Of a DNA stretch of 64,000 nucleotides, positions 47,665-59,017 are shown piece after piece. Source of the stretch: Oceanospirillaceae bacterium. GTDB taxonomy: Bacteria; Pseudomonadota; Gammaproteobacteria; Pseudomonadales; Balneatricaceae. How positions within the stretch are numbered: position 1 is the first letter of the stretch; each line of letters starts with the position of its first letter. The stretch spans positions 118,138 through 182,137 of the forward strand of contig JABSQZ010000011.1 in the NCBI GenBank assembly GCA_013215505.1. Direction: 5' to 3'. A program made the translations under genes and the position numbers. A model generated the notes under the pieces. That model had not been told where the DNA came from. It saw nothing but the letters and a program-made list of their open reading frames with translations, and did no database searches.

Positions 47665-48606
47665 TTATATAATTTTTCCAAAAAAACAAATAATAATTGC
47701 CAATCTTATCCGAATGAGACCAAAATAGTTACTTCCAAATTTATTGAAAATTGATAAACACTCTCTATTCATAGGAGCACACAAATGATAAAACCGGCGG
47801 CGGTCAAGTTTGTCCCGAATTTTAATACCTTTTGAAGTCACCAGTAATGAGTATTTTGATACCTCTAATGCAAGTTCTTTCTTATATCGAGAATTTATAA
47901 TTATCATGCTTGTGCTATCAATTAAGTTTCGAAGTAGAAACGAATATTTTGATGTTCTAATCGACGTAGTTGATCCTTCACGTTTACGATAATATACTAA
48001 TTTATTGGTATATCTCTTGGTAATTTTTGCCTTTGAATATGCCAAAATTGAAAAATAAATATCTTCAAAAATCACCCCAACGGGGAACCTTAAGTTATTG
48101 AGCAGATTTTTTTTGAAAACTCGAGTCCAAATAAAAAAACCAGTTCTATATGGGTTCAGAGGTGAGGAATTTATCAAAATTTTTTCCAAATTAAATTTAT
48201 CTTCCGGGACCGTATCCTTAAACTCGCGATAACCAAATTCAATAATATCGTAGAAATTTGATTTGATATCATTTTCAAGTAAGAGCCAATAATTTACAGA
48301 TATAACATCATCAGAATCAATGAAGCCAATATAATGTCCGCATGCCAATGCCAAGGCGGTGTTTCTTGCTTCGGCTTGTCCTGCATTCTTATCATGTTTA
48401 ATTAGCTGATAGTGAAATTTTATATGTTTCGAATGCTTAATTAAATAGTCACAGCAAACCTCCATTGAACCAAGAGGGCAACAATCATCTACAAAAATAA
48501 CTTCTACATCGGCTACGTTAATACCTAAAATTAAACTGTCAATTAGACATGGAATAAAATCTTTTACCTTATATATTGGACAAATTAGCGATAGCTTTAT
48601 ACTCAT
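47665..48606 (-). CDS. GT2 family glycosyltransferase
   Basis: A 313-residue GT-A enzyme: LSLICPIYKVKDFIPCLIDS, VEVIFVDDCCPLGS, DKNAGQAEARNTALALACGH and IGFIDSDDVIS (the metal-binding D-S-D). Lys-rich and AT-rich in codon use like the rest of cluster 2. It lies about 55 bp behind the neighbouring GT4 gene. Confidence 0.9.
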   Translation of the reverse strand: MSIKLSLICPIYKVKDFIPCLIDSLILGINVADVEVIFVDDCCPLGSMEVCCDYLIKHSKHIKFHYQLIKHDKNAGQAEARNTALALACGHYIGFIDSDDVISVNYWLLLENDIKSNFYDIIEFGYREFKDTVPEDKFNLEKILINSSPLNPYRTGFFIWTRVFKKNLLNNLRFPVGVIFEDIYFSILAYSKAKITKRYTNKLVYYRKREGSTTSIRTSKYSFLLRNLIDSTSMIIINSRYKKELALEVSKYSLLVTSKGIKIRDKLDRRRFYHLCAPMNRECLSIFNKFGSNYFGLIRIRLAIIICFFGKII

Positions 48607-48661
48607 AAAATTTCCGAAATTTCTGGTTTAGGAAATTGTTTCCATTGATTAATACCCAGGT

Positions 48662-49720
48662 TTACGACAAATATAAATCCAACCATTGTGCTTTTACCTT
48701 TTTATACTCAAATTCAGATAGAGCATATTCGCGAGAAGCATTAGCCATTATAAGAGATTTTTCTTTATCCGATAGTATAGTTTCGATCGCATCTGCATAT
48801 TCCTTCAGATTGGCGCAGGAAAATCCATTCTTATAACTATCAATAAAAAAATCCAAACAATCGATATTTGCAGGAATAGCTGAAGTAACAATTGGACGTC
48901 CAATTACCAAACTCTCCAGTAAAACTCTTGATAATCCTTCCCACCGAGAAGGTAACAACATAACTGCGCAACTATGAATCTGTTTTAGTAATTTTTTATG
49001 CTCCATGTATGAAATTATCTCAATATTTTTAGGCATAGAATCCAATAAATATTTGTCTTGTGGTTCACAGCTACCTATCCATACAAAATTCCTTTCTGGC
49101 ATATGTCTAGCAATATCTAATACGATGTCAAACCCCTTTTGGTGACAAATCCTACCCACAGTGAGAACAGGCCCTTTATTCGAATATTTTACATCTCCTT
49201 CTGGAACATTTAGAGAATTATTGATTTTGGTTAAACGGCCAAAAAATGAACTCGCAATTTTTTCTTCGCTAGGGCCGCATGCTATAGTAGTAGCCATTAT
49301 TGAGGTAAATTTCTCAAAAAGATATATTATTTTTCGAACTATTATAGGCAAATCTTCTCGCATAAAAGCATATCCACGAGGTGAGTAATAGCGTTTTAGT
49401 GTTTTACTTATTGAATGATTAAATACACTTGCAAATTTAATGTAGACCCCTCCAAAGGTGCTATGACCATGAATTACTTTCACTTTATCATTCAAAAGAC
49501 TTCGTAAAAATAGTATATTTTTAAAATGCTTATATGGCCCATACCCTGGCATCTCAATCCACTTGATTTCTGGATCCAAATCAACTAATTCCAATTCAGT
49601 TCCGTCACGTCGTGCATAAAACACTGTGACAGAACCTTGTGCTTTTAATATCATGCCCAATTGCTTAACAGATTTAGCAGAGCCATAAGCAAAAGATTCT
49701 ATAACAAGGATGAATTCCAT
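48662..49720 (-). CDS. GT4 family glycosyltransferase
   Basis: A 352-residue family 4 enzyme: VIESFAYGSAKSVKQLGMIL at the N-terminus, VKVIHGHSTFGGVYIKFA, the sugar-nucleotide half with VLTVGRICHQKGFDIVLDIA, NFVWIGSCEPQDKYLL and PSRWEGLSRVLLESLVIGRP (E-x7-E). The GSAKSVKQL loop resembles transferases that act early on lipid-linked sugars. Donor unknown. Confidence 0.92.
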   Translation of the reverse strand: MEFILVIESFAYGSAKSVKQLGMILKAQGSVTVFYARRDGTELELVDLDPEIKWIEMPGYGPYKHFKNILFLRSLLNDKVKVIHGHSTFGGVYIKFASVFNHSISKTLKRYYSPRGYAFMREDLPIIVRKIIYLFEKFTSIMATTIACGPSEEKIASSFFGRLTKINNSLNVPEGDVKYSNKGPVLTVGRICHQKGFDIVLDIARHMPERNFVWIGSCEPQDKYLLDSMPKNIEIISYMEHKKLLKQIHSCAVMLLPSRWEGLSRVLLESLVIGRPIVTSAIPANIDCLDFFIDSYKNGFSCANLKEYADAIETILSDKEKSLIMANASREYALSEFEYKKVKAQWLDLYLS

Positions 49721-49826
49721 ATATAAACCAAAAATTATGTTTAAAATTTTTATACTAGTTTTAAATTTTATTCATTAGATTATTCTGTGTCGCACATTTC
49801 GTATTTTAACAATTAAAATAATATTT

Positions 49827-50768
49827 CTAATATATTCCTAACTTCCTTTTGCAGTATTTGATTATGGAAATATATTGGTATTTGAATATATATGGATTAA
49901 TAATTAGTAACTTCATGGCTGTAAAAAGACTACTCCTAACCCTAATAGCCTGATCGGATGTAATTGCGTCCTTACGGCAGCTATCTAATAATTTTTTTAT
50001 AGTAGGGGATATTTTATTTAAATATTTATTTTCAAAAAACGAAAATATTTCTAAGTGATCTTCCACTTTATAGACTGATGTTGAATGCCCTGAGTTTTTC
50101 CCCGATTTCTTACCTATGGATGTTGTATATATGTACATTGGCATAGACGTAATGAATGCTTTTGCGCCGACCGTAAGGAGTTCTAAATAGAAAAGTGAAT
50201 CTTCAGCCATTCTAAATTGAGTTCTATAGTGTATGGAACTTGAATTTAAAAATGATTTTTTAATTAGAGGTTGTAAAAGCCCCCATTTAAAGGGTTTATC
50301 AAGCCTGTCATTTTTGAGATGTTTTTCAAGCGTCCACTCCTGAATAGAATCATTATCTTTCATTGCATTTGCAACTATTTCACCTGCAAATTCGTCAAAA
50401 TATGCAATATTATCTGCTACCATATCGCTATTAGTTTCTATAGCTAATTTGTACAACACTTCAAGTCGGTTATTTGTAAATGCATCATCAGCATCAAGAA
50501 TGGCAATCCATTCACCAAGAGCAAGTTTAATTCCTATATTCCTACCATTACTTTGCCCGAGATTTTTATTTAAATTTATGCAAGTAATCCGTGAATCTTT
50601 TTCTACCTCTTTTGATACACAATCATATGTAGAGTCCGATGAACAATCATTAATGATTATAATTTCCCAAGAGCTAAATGTCTGTTTTTGCACACTTCGA
50701 ATTGCTCTAACAATTGTAGTGGCAGCATTAAATGTTGGAATAATTACGGTAATAATTGGATCACTCAT
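49827..50768 (-). CDS. GT2 family glycosyltransferase
   Basis: A 313-residue family 2 enzyme: ITVIIPTFNAATTIVRAIRS, WEIIIINDCSSDSTYD, NLGQSNGRNIGIKLALGEWI and AILDADDAFTNNRLE (DxD). The ATG at 50768 with AGGAAA upstream is preferred to the one at 50792. The C-terminal 60 residues are basic, suggesting membrane contact. Confidence 0.9.
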   Translation of the reverse strand: MSDPIITVIIPTFNAATTIVRAIRSVQKQTFSSWEIIIINDCSSDSTYDCVSKEVEKDSRITCINLNKNLGQSNGRNIGIKLALGEWIAILDADDAFTNNRLEVLYKLAIETNSDMVADNIAYFDEFAGEIVANAMKDNDSIQEWTLEKHLKNDRLDKPFKWGLLQPLIKKSFLNSSSIHYRTQFRMAEDSLFYLELLTVGAKAFITSMPMYIYTTSIGKKSGKNSGHSTSVYKVEDHLEIFSFFENKYLNKISPTIKKLLDSCRKDAITSDQAIRVRSSLFTAMKLLIINPYIFKYQYISIIKYCKRKLGIY

Positions 50769-50881
50769 AATCCGTTTCCTAGAAATTCCCAAACCGTTTT
50801 AGACTATTAATTTTGATATTTTTATATACTAGGATTAGAATCAATTTTTTGAAATAGTCGAAAGTATTAAATAATTATAAT

Positions 50882-51886
50882 CTACAAATATTTAATTTTT
50901 AAATATACGCCAAATAAAAATGAAAACTTATATTTCAAGTACCCAATGATTGACCGTTTTATTGGTGCCCCTTTACCCAAAGCATTCAATAGGAGTTTAA
51001 ATTCATTTCCATTTCTTTTTCCAAGATCCACGATTAATTGATGATAGGCCTTTTTACCAATTGCAATTTTAGTCAACACTTGGTAGTTGAATCTAAATTT
51101 ATCCATACTTTCCATTGTTTTTATATCATCAATAATTTGCTGAAGATCATAGGTACATCTAGAATTTCCAATAAGGGTTTCACCATATAAGATCTCATGC
51201 ACATCTGATGATAAATACAATGATGAAATACCACCATCTCTGTATTTAATTAGTTTTGTTTGTATGTAAGATATTTTTCCTAACAGTAAAGAGCGATATG
51301 GCAGAACAGTGTCTTCATGTGTTACATTTTCATTTAAAGGCCCAAACAATTCAAAGATATCACGATCCCAACCATGAGTAGCTCCATGTACAAAACCATG
51401 TTTTTCCAGATATTGCCGAGGCGAGGACAAACTAGATAAATCTGGAATATTCTGACTTTCATAAATATTGCCTAATATGTCCATTTTGTACCAGTTAGAA
51501 AATACCGATTTTGCTTTTCTTCCGGATTTTAGCCATACATTTACCATTTCAGTAGTTCTTTCGGGTATTGAAATGTCATCGCCTGCATTTACGACAATAA
51601 ATTCCCCCTTAGTTAGTTCCATTGCCCTATTGATATGCGCGCCAATACCCAAATTTTGCCTATTTTGGTTAATAATCAGCCTATGATTCCCTTTATATTC
51701 TTCATTCATTCTATTCATTATTTCAAAAGTGCTGTCAGTAGAACAATCATCCGTCAATATTATTTCCAGAGACTCATAAGTCTGAGATAATGCACTTAGT
51801 ATAGCTTCTTCTATGTATTTTTCTTGGTTATAAGAAAAAACAATAAAACTTACTAGTGGCCAATTGTTATCAAATTTATTCATCAT
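50882..51886 (-). CDS. GT2 family glycosyltransferase
   Basis: A 334-residue family 2 enzyme: PLVSFIVFSYNQEKYIEEAI, LEIILTDDCSTDSTFEIM, then EFIVVNAGDDISIPERTTEM, where NAGDD replaces the usual DADD; this is a known variation in the family and need not mean loss of activity. HGATHGWDRDIFELFGPLN matches the acceptor side. Part of the cluster 2 operon. Confidence 0.9.
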   Translation of the reverse strand: MMNKFDNNWPLVSFIVFSYNQEKYIEEAILSALSQTYESLEIILTDDCSTDSTFEIMNRMNEEYKGNHRLIINQNRQNLGIGAHINRAMELTKGEFIVVNAGDDISIPERTTEMVNVWLKSGRKAKSVFSNWYKMDILGNIYESQNIPDLSSLSSPRQYLEKHGFVHGATHGWDRDIFELFGPLNENVTHEDTVLPYRSLLLGKISYIQTKLIKYRDGGISSLYLSSDVHEILYGETLIGNSRCTYDLQQIIDDIKTMESMDKFRFNYQVLTKIAIGKKAYHQLIVDLGKRNGNEFKLLLNALGKGAPIKRSIIGYLKYKFSFLFGVYLKIKYL

Positions 51887-51942
51887 TTATCAAAACCCAC
51901 AATAATTCTTTCATCAAAAGTATTCACAACAATATTTTATTG

Positions 51943-53457
51943 CTATTTTTTAACACCTAGAATATGCAAGATATTTTTTACAAAAGTATATATTTTTTGT
52001 ATTTTTATATTTATGTATTCAACCTTGGATATAATTTTAAAAGTGTGAAATGAAAAAACTACTAGCAATATAAAACCTATGACAAATGTCAATGTTTTCG
52101 ACAAGTACGAAAGACCAAGCATTCCACCACAGCAAGTACTAATAATAATTATCAAGCGAACATTACTATCAGTCCATTTAAAATCGTTAACCCTTGAACA
52201 TACGCAATATACAATGATTAGGTAAATTAGATAACTTGAAACAAAAGCATATCCAGCAATATTTATTCCAAAATATTCAATTCCATAATAAACAATAACA
52301 AGATAACTAATGTTCCAAACAAATTCACAACAAAAATACAATTTGCTGCACCCTTTGGATAGGAGAATAAAACCCAATGGCCAGCTTATTATTTTTAAAA
52401 CATCACCGAAAACTTGCCATCGTAATATATTAACTGAACTTACAAAATCTGCTGAATATAGTACCGCTATGATTTCAGGGGCAAAGACTAGCATCCCAAT
52501 CAAAATTGGAGCTGCCAGTATTATTGATATTTTTGTTTGATCATTAACTAATTTGTTAGCAATTGACTGATTACCAATTTGTTGAGTCAGCCTTGGATAA
52601 TAATCAGCTGCCATGGCACTCAATACAAAACCTATATATGTCATTGAAATAGACCAAGAAGCTTGAAAATATCCAACAGATTCCAAATTCAACTGATCGT
52701 TTATAATATAACGTACTATCAACTGAGAAAAAACAGCCATCAATCCTGTCACCATAAAAACAAAACCTAGTGTAATTAGGCTATAAGTTTCAGTCCAAAT
52801 TATCTTATATTTGAAACTAGATAATTTGATTTTTGATAATTTTTTACAATAATACAATGCAATAAAACTAGTAACGAATGGCATTGTAATTACAAAGGGT
52901 GCAATTCCATTTTCCTTAAGTGTAATTATAAGCAACATTCCAATTATCAAAGAAACCAGAGCAGAAAATACTTTGACTTTTGCTAAATCGGCTATCTTTC
53001 TCAAACCTTGCAGAAGTGTAGTTTGTGACCCAGACACTAAAGAGAAAAAAACACCAATCGCTATAACAGTAATTGATATATCGTAGTTTGTAGTTTTGAA
53101 AAATAATTCTGATAATTCTTTTTTATAAGTAATAATTGTTATAAGCGCTATCAAACCCAGAAAAATATTCAAAGTCAATAATGATATTCTTACTATTGCT
53201 ACGTTATTACAATTTTCTATATTTTTTGCAATACTTCGTACACCACTCGTTGTTACACCTAATCCGAATAATGTTGTACCTGTTGACATAATAGTCAACA
53301 GTATTCCCATTAAACCAATTCCGGAAGGACCAAATAATAGTGCGAGTAATTTTACTTTTGCCAGTCCAATTACTATCACTACTATTGATGCACTACCAAT
53401 GATTGTTGTTGTTTCAATAATTTGACTTTCAGAATTGGACTCTGATCTTTTATACAT
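51943..53457 (-). CDS. wzx: Polysaccharide flippase (Wzx-type), cluster 2
   Basis: A 504-residue membrane protein with about 12-14 helices in the polysaccharide-transporter branch of the MOP superfamily (IVVIGLAKVKLLALLFGPSG; GIGLMGILLTIMSTGTTLFG; YFQASWSISMTYIGFVLSAM). It should move the finished dTDP-sugar-derived repeat unit to the periplasm. It is in line with the fdt genes (5 bp after fdtB), a combination known from O-antigen loci carrying 3-acetamido sugars. Confidence 0.93.
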   Translation of the reverse strand: MYKRSESNSESQIIETTTIIGSASIVVIVIGLAKVKLLALLFGPSGIGLMGILLTIMSTGTTLFGLGVTTSGVRSIAKNIENCNNVAIVRISLLTLNIFLGLIALITIITYKKELSELFFKTTNYDISITVIAIGVFFSLVSGSQTTLLQGLRKIADLAKVKVFSALVSLIIGMLLIITLKENGIAPFVITMPFVTSFIALYYCKKLSKIKLSSFKYKIIWTETYSLITLGFVFMVTGLMAVFSQLIVRYIINDQLNLESVGYFQASWSISMTYIGFVLSAMAADYYPRLTQQIGNQSIANKLVNDQTKISIILAAPILIGMLVFAPEIIAVLYSADFVSSVNILRWQVFGDVLKIISWPLGFILLSKGCSKLYFCCEFVWNISYLVIVYYGIEYFGINIAGYAFVSSYLIYLIIVYCVCSRVNDFKWTDSNVRLIIIISTCCGGMLGLSYLSKTLTFVIGFILLVVFSFHTFKIISKVEYINIKIQKIYTFVKNILHILGVKK

Positions 53458-53462
53458 ATTTG

Positions 53463-54566
53463 TTACTGTCTATATCTGTTGCAAACATTAATTATTCTTT
53501 TATATTCGGTTTCAGATAATGTTGGTCCCATGGGTATACTTATCACTTTTTGATGAATATCTTCTGAGATAGGCATGTTAACGCTATTTAATTCTTTATA
53601 AGCTAATTGTTTGTGCGGTGGTATGGGATAATGAATTATTGTTTCTATGCCGTTACTATCAAAGTACTTGGACATTTGTTCTCGACGGGATGTGCTTATC
53701 ACGAACAAATGCCATACATGAGCATCATAACTCTCTATCTTTGGAAGCTGTATATCTGGATTATTGATACTATTTAGATAGGCCATAGCCACTACTCTTC
53801 TGAGTTCAATCTCTTTATCCAAATATCGTAATTTTACTCTTAGGAATGCCGCTTGAATTTCATCTAATCGACTATTTATTCCTTTATACAAATTGATATA
53901 CTTTTTATGCGAGCCATAATTCCTTAGTGCTAATATAGTAGCAGCCAACTGTCTATCATTTGTTGTCACCGCACCACCGTCACCTAAAGCACCTAAGTTC
54001 TTACATGGATAAAAACTAAAACTTGCCGCATCACCGATACTTCCTACTTTTTTTCCTTTATAGATTGCGCCATGTGCCTGGGCGCAGTCCTCTATCACTT
54101 TGAGACTATATTTTTTGGCAATTATGTTAATTTCATCCATACAAGATACTTGCCCATATAGATGCACTGTTAAAATTGCCTTAGTTTTACGGGTAATTTT
54201 TTGTTCAATTAAGCTTGGATCTAAATTGTAGTTGTTAATATCCGGCTCAACCAGCACTGGGATTAAACCATTTTCTGATATTGCTAAAATTGAAGCGATA
54301 TAAGTATTTGCGGGAACAATAACTTCATCCCCGGGTTTCATATCACTTTGTTCAATGTATGCACGCATAATCAGTATCAAACCATCTAAACCACTCGCTA
54401 CACCCAAACAATATTTTGTTTCACAATATTCAGCGAATTCTTTTTCAAACTCTTTAACTTCATTGCCTAATATATACCATCCGGAATCAATAACACGGGT
54501 ACAAGCTGCAATAAGCTCTTCACGATACTGAGTGTTGATGGATTTCAAATCCAGAAAGGGAATCAT
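53463..54566 (-). CDS. fdtB: dTDP-3-oxo-6-deoxyhexose aminotransferase (FdtB/QdtB type)
   Basis: PLP-dependent DegT/DnrJ/EryC1 aminotransferase that puts an amino group on C3 of the dTDP-6-deoxyhexulose. The 367 residues show [60 protein letters not shown] and the PLP-lysine segment [20 protein letters not shown]. The start overlaps the fdtC stop by 4 nt. The order rmlB-rmlA-fdtA-fdtC-fdtB points to Fuc3NAc or Qui3NAc; which of the two cannot be told from sequence. Confidence 0.92.
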   Translation of the reverse strand: MIPFLDLKSINTQYREELIAACTRVIDSGWYILGNEVKEFEKEFAEYCETKYCLGVASGLDGLILIMRAYIEQSDMKPGDEVIVPANTYIASILAISENGLIPVLVEPDINNYNLDPSLIEQKITRKTKAILTVHLYGQVSCMDEINIIAKKYSLKVIEDCAQAHGAIYKGKKVGSIGDAASFSFYPCKNLGALGDGGAVTTNDRQLAATILALRNYGSHKKYINLYKGINSRLDEIQAAFLRVKLRYLDKEIELRRVVAMAYLNSINNPDIQLPKIESYDAHVWHLFVISTSRREQMSKYFDSNGIETIIHYPIPPHKQLAYKELNSVNMPISEDIHQKVISIPMGPTLSETEYKRIINVCNRYRQ

Positions 54567-55027
54567 TTTTCAATATACCGTATAATTTTTGCAGGATTTC
54601 CTGCTACAACAGCATATTCCGGTACATTTTTCGTTACTACAGCACCTGCGCCAATCATTGCATATTGTCCAATAGTTAGACCTGGCAGTATCGTTGCACT
54701 AGCACCAACACTTGCGCCGGTCGCTATGTGAATGCCAGCAAACCCATTTGGGTATATCTTAGATCTTGGAAATTTATCATTTGTTAATGTTACATTGGGT
54801 CCGATAAAAACATCGTTATCTACTCTTGTTCCATCCCAAACAAAAACACCTGACTTAATCGTTACATTATCCCCAATTACAACATCCCCTTCTACTAATG
54901 TATGAGCACAAATATTGCACCGTTCACCAATCTTCGCCCCTTCAAAGATAACACTAAACTGCCAAACCCTAGTCTCTTTCCCTATACTGGTACTTTTTAC
55001 ATCCGCCAATTTATGTATTTTCGGCAT
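54563..55027 (-). CDS. fdtC: Acetyltransferase of the dTDP-3-amino sugar pathway (FdtC/QdtC type)
   Basis: A 154-residue left-handed beta-helix (hexapeptide repeat) acetyltransferase: [55 protein letters not shown] and [20 protein letters not shown]. It would N-acetylate the 3-amino group using acetyl-CoA. Start follows the fdtA stop directly; the end overlaps fdtB by 4 nt. Confidence 0.9.
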   Translation of the reverse strand: MPKIHKLADVKSTSIGKETRVWQFSVIFEGAKIGERCNICAHTLVEGDVVIGDNVTIKSGVFVWDGTRVDNDVFIGPNVTLTNDKFPRSKIYPNGFAGIHIATGASVGASATILPGLTIGQYAMIGAGAVVTKNVPEYAVVAGNPAKIIRYIEK

Positions 55028-55423
55028 TCACATGTACTCCAAAAATTTTGAATAATCGCGTATATAATCAGTTTCGTTATAGTGCTCACTTGCTAGTACA
55101 AGTAATATGCAATCGATACTAAAGTCATGTATTTCACGCCAAACCATACTTTCTATTAGGAGGCCTTTATTGGGATTGTCCAACCAAACATCTTCACGTG
55201 ATTTTCCATCATCCAATATCATTCTGCATTTCCCGGAAATACACACAGCAATTTGTGTTAAATCTTTATGCGCATGAAAACCACGAGAAACTTTTTCTTG
55301 TGTTTTAAATATGTAATAAACGCGTTTTATATCAAATGGAACTGTCTTATTCCCCTCCAGAGCCACTAAACACCCACGGCTGTCATCTAGTTTAGGGAAT
55401 TCTAACCACCTAATTATGCTCAT
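55028..55423 (-). CDS. fdtA: dTDP-4-oxo-6-deoxyglucose 3,4-ketoisomerase (FdtA/QdtA type)
   Basis: A 131-residue cupin: RWLEFPKLDDSRGCLVALEG, VPFDIKRVYYIFKTQEKVSR, GFHAHKDLTQIAVCISGKCR and NKGLLIESMVWREIHDFS. The family moves the keto group from C4 to C3 of the RmlB product. Both the fucose-type (FdtA) and quinovose-type (QdtA) enzymes look alike at this level. The absence of rmlC and rmlD agrees with this branch being used instead of rhamnose. Confidence 0.9.
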   Translation of the reverse strand: MSIIRWLEFPKLDDSRGCLVALEGNKTVPFDIKRVYYIFKTQEKVSRGFHAHKDLTQIAVCISGKCRMILDDGKSREDVWLDNPNKGLLIESMVWREIHDFSIDCILLVLASEHYNETDYIRDYSKFLEYM

Positions 55424-55424
55424 G

Positions 55425-56291
55425 TTATGGACCTACTAGCGACAACAAATACTGCCCGTAGCTATTTTTTCTCATCATGGTGCCTGTTTTATACACGTCC
55501 TCTTTTGTTAACCAATGCTGGTTCAATGCGATTTCTTCAAGGCAAGCAATTTTAAACCCTTGCCGGCGCTCTATTGTTTGTACAAATTGCCCAGCATCCA
55601 TTAAACTATCGTATGTTCCTGTATCTAGCCAGGCAAAACCGCGTCCCAGCACTTCTACATTCAACTTACCCTGCTTTAAATACACATTATTTATACTGGT
55701 AATTTCTAATTCGCCACGCACCGAAGGTTTTATATCTTTTGCAATACTGACAACGTTATTATCATAAAAATACAAACCGGTGACAGCGAAATTTGACTTT
55801 GGTTTTAATGGCTTTTCTTCAATTGAAATGGCTTTTTTATTTTTATCAAATTCAACCACACCAAACCTTTCTGGATCTTTGACCTGATAACCAAAAACTG
55901 TTGCTCCATTTTGTTGGTTTTTTGCATTTATTAGTTTAGGTGTAAAACCTTGTCCGAAATAAATATTATCACCTAAAACTAAGCACACATTGTCTGCTCC
56001 GATAAATTTTTCCCCGAGAATAAATGCTTGTGCCAAACCATCTGGTGACGGTTGAACTATATATGTCAAATTAATACCAAATTTACTTCCATTTCCAAGT
56101 AAACGTTTAAAACAACCCTGATCATCTTCCGTTGTAATAATTAATATATCTTGAATTCCCGCTAGCATTAACACAGATAATGGATAATAAATCATCGGCT
56201 TGTCATGCACAGGCAATAATTGTTTAGAAATCCCCATTGTTATTGGATATAGGCGAGTACCTTCGCCTCCAGCCAAAATAATACCTTTCAT
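55425..56291 (-). CDS. rmlA: Glucose-1-phosphate thymidylyltransferase
   Basis: RmlA makes dTDP-glucose from dTTP and glucose-1-phosphate. The 288 residues have [20 protein letters not shown] (nucleotide loop), [34 protein letters not shown] and the allosteric-type C-terminus [20 protein letters not shown]. Start overlaps the rmlB stop by 4 nt. Confidence 0.97.
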   Translation of the reverse strand: MKGIILAGGEGTRLYPITMGISKQLLPVHDKPMIYYPLSVLMLAGIQDILIITTEDDQGCFKRLLGNGSKFGINLTYIVQPSPDGLAQAFILGEKFIGADNVCLVLGDNIYFGQGFTPKLINAKNQQNGATVFGYQVKDPERFGVVEFDKNKKAISIEEKPLKPKSNFAVTGLYFYDNNVVSIAKDIKPSVRGELEITSINNVYLKQGKLNVEVLGRGFAWLDTGTYDSLMDAGQFVQTIERRQGFKIACLEEIALNQHWLTKEDVYKTGTMMRKNSYGQYLLSLVGP

Positions 56292-57367
56292 TGTTTAATA
56301 CCTTCTTTGCGAGCATCTAAATGTTCACGATTGTATGACCCATCCAATACACAACTCCACCACTGTCGATTATCTAAATACCACAACACTGTTTTAAGAA
56401 TTCCAGTTTCAAAGGTTTCTTGCGGCTTCCAGTTAAGTTCCCTTTCAATCTTAGTGGCATCAATAGCATAGCGAACATCATGACCAGGACGGTCTTCAAC
56501 GTAGGTAATTAAGCTCTGATATGATTCAATTCCTTTTGGTTTGCTGGGCATTATTCTTTCTATTATTGAGCAGATAGTTTGGACAACATCAATATTTGCT
56601 TTCTGATTATGTCCCCCTATGTTATACGTTTCACCAATTTCACCTTCAGTGACAACTTTGTATAAGGCACGCGCATGATCTTCAACGAATATCCAGTCCC
56701 GAATTTGTAAGCCATTTCCGTATATCGGCAACGCTTTGCCTTCGAGGGCATTTAAAATCATCAGTGGAATCAACTTTTCTGGGAAATGATAGGGACCATA
56801 ATTATTTGAACAATTACTGATAATGGTAGGCAGAGCATAAGTACGTTCCCATGCACGCACTAAGTGATCACTTGACGCTTTAGAGGCAGAGTAAGGGCTA
56901 CTCGGCGCATAAGCTGTGGTTTCTGTGAATAAGCCATCAGTTCCCTGTAAATCTCCGTATACCTCATCCGTTGAAATATGATGAAACCTGAAAGCGGACC
57001 TTTTTTCAAAATCTAATTGATTCCAATATCCTCGTGTGGCTTCAAGTAGAACATATGTACCAATAATATTTGTCTTAATAAATGCAGCAGGGTCATCAAT
57101 AGACCGATCAACATGGCTTTCAGCAGCTAAGTGCATAACCGCATCGGGTTGATACTGCCTGAACAGACGATCAAGCTCCGCGCGATTACATATATCAACT
57201 TTTTCAAATGCATATCGACTACTATTTGTAACTTCATTTAAAGAATTTAAATTTCCAGCATATGTCAATTTGTCTACATTAATTACTAAATCTTCTGTAT
57301 TAGCTATTATATGACGTATTACAGCGGAACCTATAAAGCCTGCCCCACCAGTAATTAATATATTCAT
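56288..57367 (-). CDS. rmlB: dTDP-glucose 4,6-dehydratase
   Basis: RmlB turns dTDP-glucose to dTDP-4-keto-6-deoxyglucose. The 359 residues have the NAD-binding [49 protein letters not shown] and the catalytic [15 protein letters not shown] (Y-x3-K). I start at ATG 57367 because GTGGA lies upstream; a GTG at 57379 is in frame but lacks a site. First gene of the cluster 2 operon. Confidence 0.97.
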   Translation of the reverse strand: MNILITGGAGFIGSAVIRHIIANTEDLVINVDKLTYAGNLNSLNEVTNSSRYAFEKVDICNRAELDRLFRQYQPDAVMHLAAESHVDRSIDDPAAFIKTNIIGTYVLLEATRGYWNQLDFEKRSAFRFHHISTDEVYGDLQGTDGLFTETTAYAPSSPYSASKASSDHLVRAWERTYALPTIISNCSNNYGPYHFPEKLIPLMILNALEGKALPIYGNGLQIRDWIFVEDHARALYKVVTEGEIGETYNIGGHNQKANIDVVQTICSIIERIMPSKPKGIESYQSLITYVEDRPGHDVRYAIDATKIERELNWKPQETFETGILKTVLWYLDNRQWWSCVLDGSYNREHLDARKEGIKQ

Positions 57368-58546
57368 GTATAAGTCCACAACGCAACATTACATTCCGCA
57401 TCCATTTGATCCGATACCTTTCTTCATTCCTTTAAATTTATAGAATGCTATTATGTAACATCCCCACAAATCAGGTGAACCCCTGTGAACACATTGGCGC
57501 CTATTCAGACTCTGATTGTGTAGGCTAATCTACAGCACTGTTTAATATTCGGGTTCAACATAAATAGTCCTCGAGGTTGTAAATCCATCCAGCATCTACA
57601 GACGATCCCGCCTTACATTAGCGAACTATTATTGATCTTCGCATATCTACATATTCAATAATATAATACTTATTCCACGGATATCGTTTAATACAATCCA
57701 TCTTGTATTCCGATATACATTATTTATAACTTCACAAAGTTCTATAAATTTACTGACTTCATAAAGTTTTGTTATATACAATTTTTATCGATTTAAATAT
57801 GGATTTCCGTGCATATGTATCCATATTTATTAGCTTTATCAAGGTCTCAAGTACCATAAATTCTTACTTGTTGTATAGTATGGAGATCCAACTATGTATT
57901 AAGAATCTTTTCACCTTCATTTGAATTTCATATTGATTTAACCAATATTCCCTTAACATTGTTATAATCAATTTTTGTTAATACTGACAATCGACATACA
58001 ACTCGGATAAGCTTTGATGAATTGCAATACAATATATTTTCTACCAAGCCCCATACAAATTGTATACCGTGGGCTTCTCTGTGATAAAATTCAGTGACAT
58101 CTCTTACTATTACTTTGTTATAAAATCTCCAAATTTTAATATAATTTTTATTGATTATTTTTTACTGAAAACATCAATTATGTAGCTTACAGTTGATTTA
58201 AAGTATAGAAGACTTTCCAAAAATATTGACAAAATATTTAGATTTTTACTTTATTTCTTGAAAATTTATGTCAATGCTATTGTATTTATTAGTTTTTTTA
58301 TAATTAAAATAGTTAATTCAGATAAATATCTTTGAATTTCATTACAATAGTATTCACTGCGAGCACGAATTTCGATCTCTTTACTAAATCAACCAAAGCT
58401 AATATGCTTTTTTGATACATTTTCCTAAAACAAATATTATCCTTCCTTCGGAAATAATTATTATCCCTATATATTCTATTTTCTGTAGTACAATCGTAAA
58501 ATCCATATCCATATCCATATCCATGGAAATTTTATTTCCCCCGATC
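57368..58546. promoter_or_regulatory. Long AT-rich region upstream of rmlB
   Basis: About 1.2 kb without a recognisable gene; it must carry the cluster 2 promoter on the minus strand. The part near 58190-58300 resembles the region before the intact small secreted protein gene at 25.6-25.8 kb, so it was copied with that gene. I looked for JUMPstart/ops words (GGCGGTAG) and saw none. At 58501-58524 there are four ATCCAT repeats, just before the broken small-protein gene. Confidence 0.45.
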
Positions 58547-58563
58547 GTTTTGCAGAACCGTAC

Positions 58564-59017
58564 TATGGAAGTACTTGCAGCAATCGTCACCCTTGGTATG
58601 TCACTGGCTCCCCATGCCGTTATTGCGCAGTTAGCTAGCGATTTAAATTCAAACCTTCCTATAAACATTATTTTAATAACGCATTTGCTGATGGCTCATA
58701 ACTGGATGATATATAAGAGAAAACAGCAGCGCAAAATCAGGGATTACCTCCTGCTGCAACAACATATGCTGTTTGTAATAAACTGAAATAATGGACATTA
58801 TATTGACCTTAGCCACCTCACCTGATTTATCCAAACTTATAGCAAACAAAACCAGGGCCTGTGTTGTAACTGAAGGGGAGCCACTAGTATTGACCCTCCT
58901 AAAGATAGGTGAAGTAACCGCTGCAGGTGGTTGAGCGGTGACAGCCCCTTGTAGTACCTCATTGGTAGTTCGGTGGAGGGGCAAACACCAGTGCAGGGAA
59001 AAACAACAAACACCTAA
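58564..59017 (+). pseudogene. Second copy of the small secreted protein, broken
   Basis: Signal peptide and start are recognisable: MEVLAAIVTLGMSLAPHAVI then ASDLNSNLPI, matching MRVLAAFITVGMLLTPHAVN and ASDVNSNLPI of the intact gene at 26011. Frameshifts and deletions follow; later pieces are TYAVCNK, DIILTLATSPDLSKLIANKT and IGEVTAAGG, and the Gly-rich tail has a stop. Upstream sequence and the hairpin at the end also match. It shows that the gene, with its control region, was duplicated and one copy lost. Confidence 0.85.

Noticed and set aside
57368-58546. JUMPstart/ops element before the O-antigen-like operon
   Set aside because: The core word GGCGGTAG was looked for on both strands and not seen.
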